Assembly (NCBI GenBank): GCA_015904055.1
Contig: JABMDE010000051.1
Location: 1 to 8,083, forward strand
Direction of reading: 5' to 3'
Length of the DNA: 8,083 bases
From: Nitrospira sp.
GTDB lineage: Bacteria > Nitrospirota > Nitrospiria > Nitrospirales > Nitrospiraceae
This document shows, piece by piece, positions 6,942-8,083 of the stretch (position 1 is the first letter of the stretch; every line of letters begins with the position of its first letter). Position numbers and translations under genes: made by a program. The notes under the pieces are model-generated. The model searched no databases. It saw only the letters and a program-made list of their open reading frames with translations, and was not told the origin of the DNA.

Positions 6942-7086
6942 CGGAACTCGCAATCATACCTGGTTCAACGATTGCCATTGGGAGAATCCGGCCGATGAGT
7001 AAGAAGAACCACTCTGGCTATCGCAGGCGGAGTGCCAATCGGTGGAAGGGGGGGGCATGTCTCGTTTGCGCAGGGAACACACTCGC

Positions 7087-8083
7087 CTACAGGGAATCCT
7101 CCGGGTCCGATGGACGTGGAGTGATCCGCCGGACTTTCGGCTCAGCTAAATCACGTGCGTCGGGCCCGGTGATGATCGGGTCGAGTACCATGACACAATT
7201 CCGCCCGGATTCTTTGGCAGCGTACAGCGCTTTGTCGGCTTGATCAATCAATTCTAGCGGGGTATCCGCCCCCAGCTTCGTGGACGATATTCCACAACTC
7301 ACCGTCATCGCCAGCTTGCACGACGTGCGTACCCGATTCCCTGCTTCTATTTCAATACGAACTCGAAGGCGCTCTGCCATCTCTGCGGCTTCCGCTATCG
7401 TCGTGCGCGGAAGCACCAAACAGAATTCCTCTCCCCCATAACGACCGACGATATCTGTCAACCGCACGGCGCTGCACAGACAAGCAGCGACTGCTTGGAT
7501 GGCGTGATCCCCGACCGTAGGCCCAAATTGGTCGTTCACATTTTTGAAATGGTCGATATCGACCATCACACAACAAAGTTCGACACCCTGTTCACGACTT
7601 TCTGCAAACGCCGTTTCAAGACTCATGTACACAGCACGGCGCTTGAGGCACCCCGTCAGGGAATCGCGAGACGCTACCCGTTCCAGCTCCGTATTTTTGA
7701 GGGAAATCTCCGCTTGAGCCGCATCGAGGTCCGCTGCGGTTCGCACCAAGCACTGATTCAGATGCGTCAGCCGATCGTTCGTGCGCTGCAGTTCCGCCAT
7801 ACGTTCGTCAATGAGCTGATTTAATTCGCTCAGCTGTTTGCCCACCTGATGAGCCAGACTCCATTTTCGGCAGAGTGCGCTCGCGAGCTGCAACACTTCA
7901 ACGCTGCTGAACGGTTTTTGGAGGATAAGCAGCTTGTCGTTTCGACCGATTCGACGCCGGATCTCATCCCAGGGCTGGTCAGAATAGGCCGTGCAGATAA
8001 CCACCTGTAGCTCTGGGTCCTCTTTCCAAAGACGTTCAACCGTCTCCAGCCCATCCCACCCGGTCGGCATCCTCATGTCGATA
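7087..8083 (-). CDS. Response-regulator diguanylate cyclase (receiver-GGDEF), 5' end outside window
   Basis: The reading frame stays open to the right edge. Before the first in-window ATG (8076) the frame reads I-D, giving D-M-R-M-P, the phospho-acceptor Asp context of a receiver domain. The gene therefore starts beyond the window and that ATG is internal. Counting from it, residues 1-65 are the second half of the receiver (ICTAYSD, then the conserved Lys in LQKPF at 54). Residues about 75-135 form a heptad-rich coiled-coil linker. Residues about 136-300 are a GGDEF domain with DIDHFKNVND, active-site GGEEF (214-218) and an inhibitory RxxD site (RLTD, 205-208). It should make c-di-GMP from two GTP when phosphorylated, with product inhibition. 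One oddity is GPTVGD where GHxxGD is usual. It ends in a polar tail. No sensor kinase is visible here. Confidence 0.93.
   Translation of the reverse strand, partial: IDMRMPTGWDGLETVERLWKEDPELQVVICTAYSDQPWDEIRRRIGRNDKLLILQKPFSSVEVLQLASALCRKWSLAHQVGKQLSELNQLIDERMAELQRTNDRLTHLNQCLVRTAADLDAAQAEISLKNTELERVASRDSLTGCLKRRAVYMSLETAFAESREQGVELCCVMVDIDHFKNVNDQFGPTVGDHAIQAVAACLCSAVRLTDIVGRYGGEEFCLVLPRTTIAEAAEMAERLRVRIEIEAGNRVRTSCKLAMTVSCGISSTKLGADTPLELIDQADKALYAAKESGRNCVMVLDPIITGPDARDLAEPKVRRITPRPSDPEDSL

Larger units (their letters stand above)
6818..7086. other. Intergenic region upstream of the sdh operon
   Basis: These 269 bases separate the diguanylate cyclase stop from the sdhC start and should hold the sdh promoter. 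On the minus strand a -10-like TATGAT is present (6958-6953) but without a recognisable -35 at the right distance. TTGAGG-17 nt-TACATA is another weak match, but it would start the transcript almost on top of the mini-ORF's Shine-Dalgarno. A run of eight G at about 7050-7057 and the inverted repeat at 6915-6941 are the other visible structures. I see no strong terminator for the cyclase gene and no convincing gene. Confidence 0.4.

Noticed and set aside
6932..7243. Plus-strand ORF containing MSKKNHSGYRRRS, a possible small basic protein
   Set aside because: No clear ribosome site, runs antisense through the end of the diguanylate cyclase gene, and has no recognisable domain.
1..8083. tRNA, rRNA, CRISPR array, insertion sequence or phage genes
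   Set aside because: No repeat-spacer periodicity, no tRNA- or rRNA-like sequence and no transposase, integrase or structural phage protein in any frame I read.

Overview
The window is a GC-rich bacterial chromosomal segment in which almost every gene lies on the minus strand. Its core is a three-gene succinate dehydrogenase/fumarate reductase operon, read right to left as sdhC (6817-6140), sdhA (6143-4230) and sdhB (4115-3327). SdhC is a single five-helix di-heme cytochrome b558-type anchor and SdhA is the matching Bacillus-type flavoprotein. Around the operon are a bactofilin, a PilZ protein with a zinc-ribbon-like N-terminus, and a receiver-GGDEF diguanylate cyclase that runs off the right edge. 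This gene style fits Nitrospirota (Nitrospira-like). That assignment rests on protein style and was not searched, so it is only moderately confident.

The most striking structure is a 1511-bp direct repeat. Bases 1-1511 align without any indel to 4789-6299, at a constant offset of 4788 bp. A hand count gives about 84 mismatches (about 94.4% identity). The left copy holds a second sdhA (sdhA', running off the left edge) preceded by only the last ~52 codons of sdhC. The sdhA/sdhA' differences are nearly all synonymous: about 75 base changes give only about 8 amino-acid changes in 451 codons, none in a catalytic motif. In contrast, the sdhC remnant has 9 changes that give 4 amino-acid changes. 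So sdhA' looks like a kept, working paralogue and sdhC' like a relic that may survive because its stop codon overlaps the sdhA' start. The constant offset fits an old tandem duplication of a 4.8-kb unit (1512-6299), most of whose left copy would lie outside the window.

Layout from left to right: sdhA' (partial, minus); sdhC' remnant (minus); a 71-bp junction; bactofilin (minus) with a possible sigma70-type promoter; a short plus-strand gene of unknown function that appears broken by a one-base frameshift near 2377; a PilZ-domain gene (minus) with a good promoter and Shine-Dalgarno; sdhB, a G-tract-rich spacer, sdhA and sdhC (all minus); a 269-bp upstream region with a six-codon mini-ORF behind a perfect Shine-Dalgarno; and the diguanylate cyclase (minus, partial).

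Functionally, SdhC-SdhA-SdhB form the membrane complex that links succinate/fumarate interconversion to the quinone pool. In an organism that can run the TCA cycle both oxidatively and reductively, two flavoprotein isoforms could have different roles, but that is inference. The diguanylate cyclase (c-di-GMP synthesis) and the PilZ protein (c-di-GMP binding) flank the operon, which suggests but does not prove a local c-di-GMP link.
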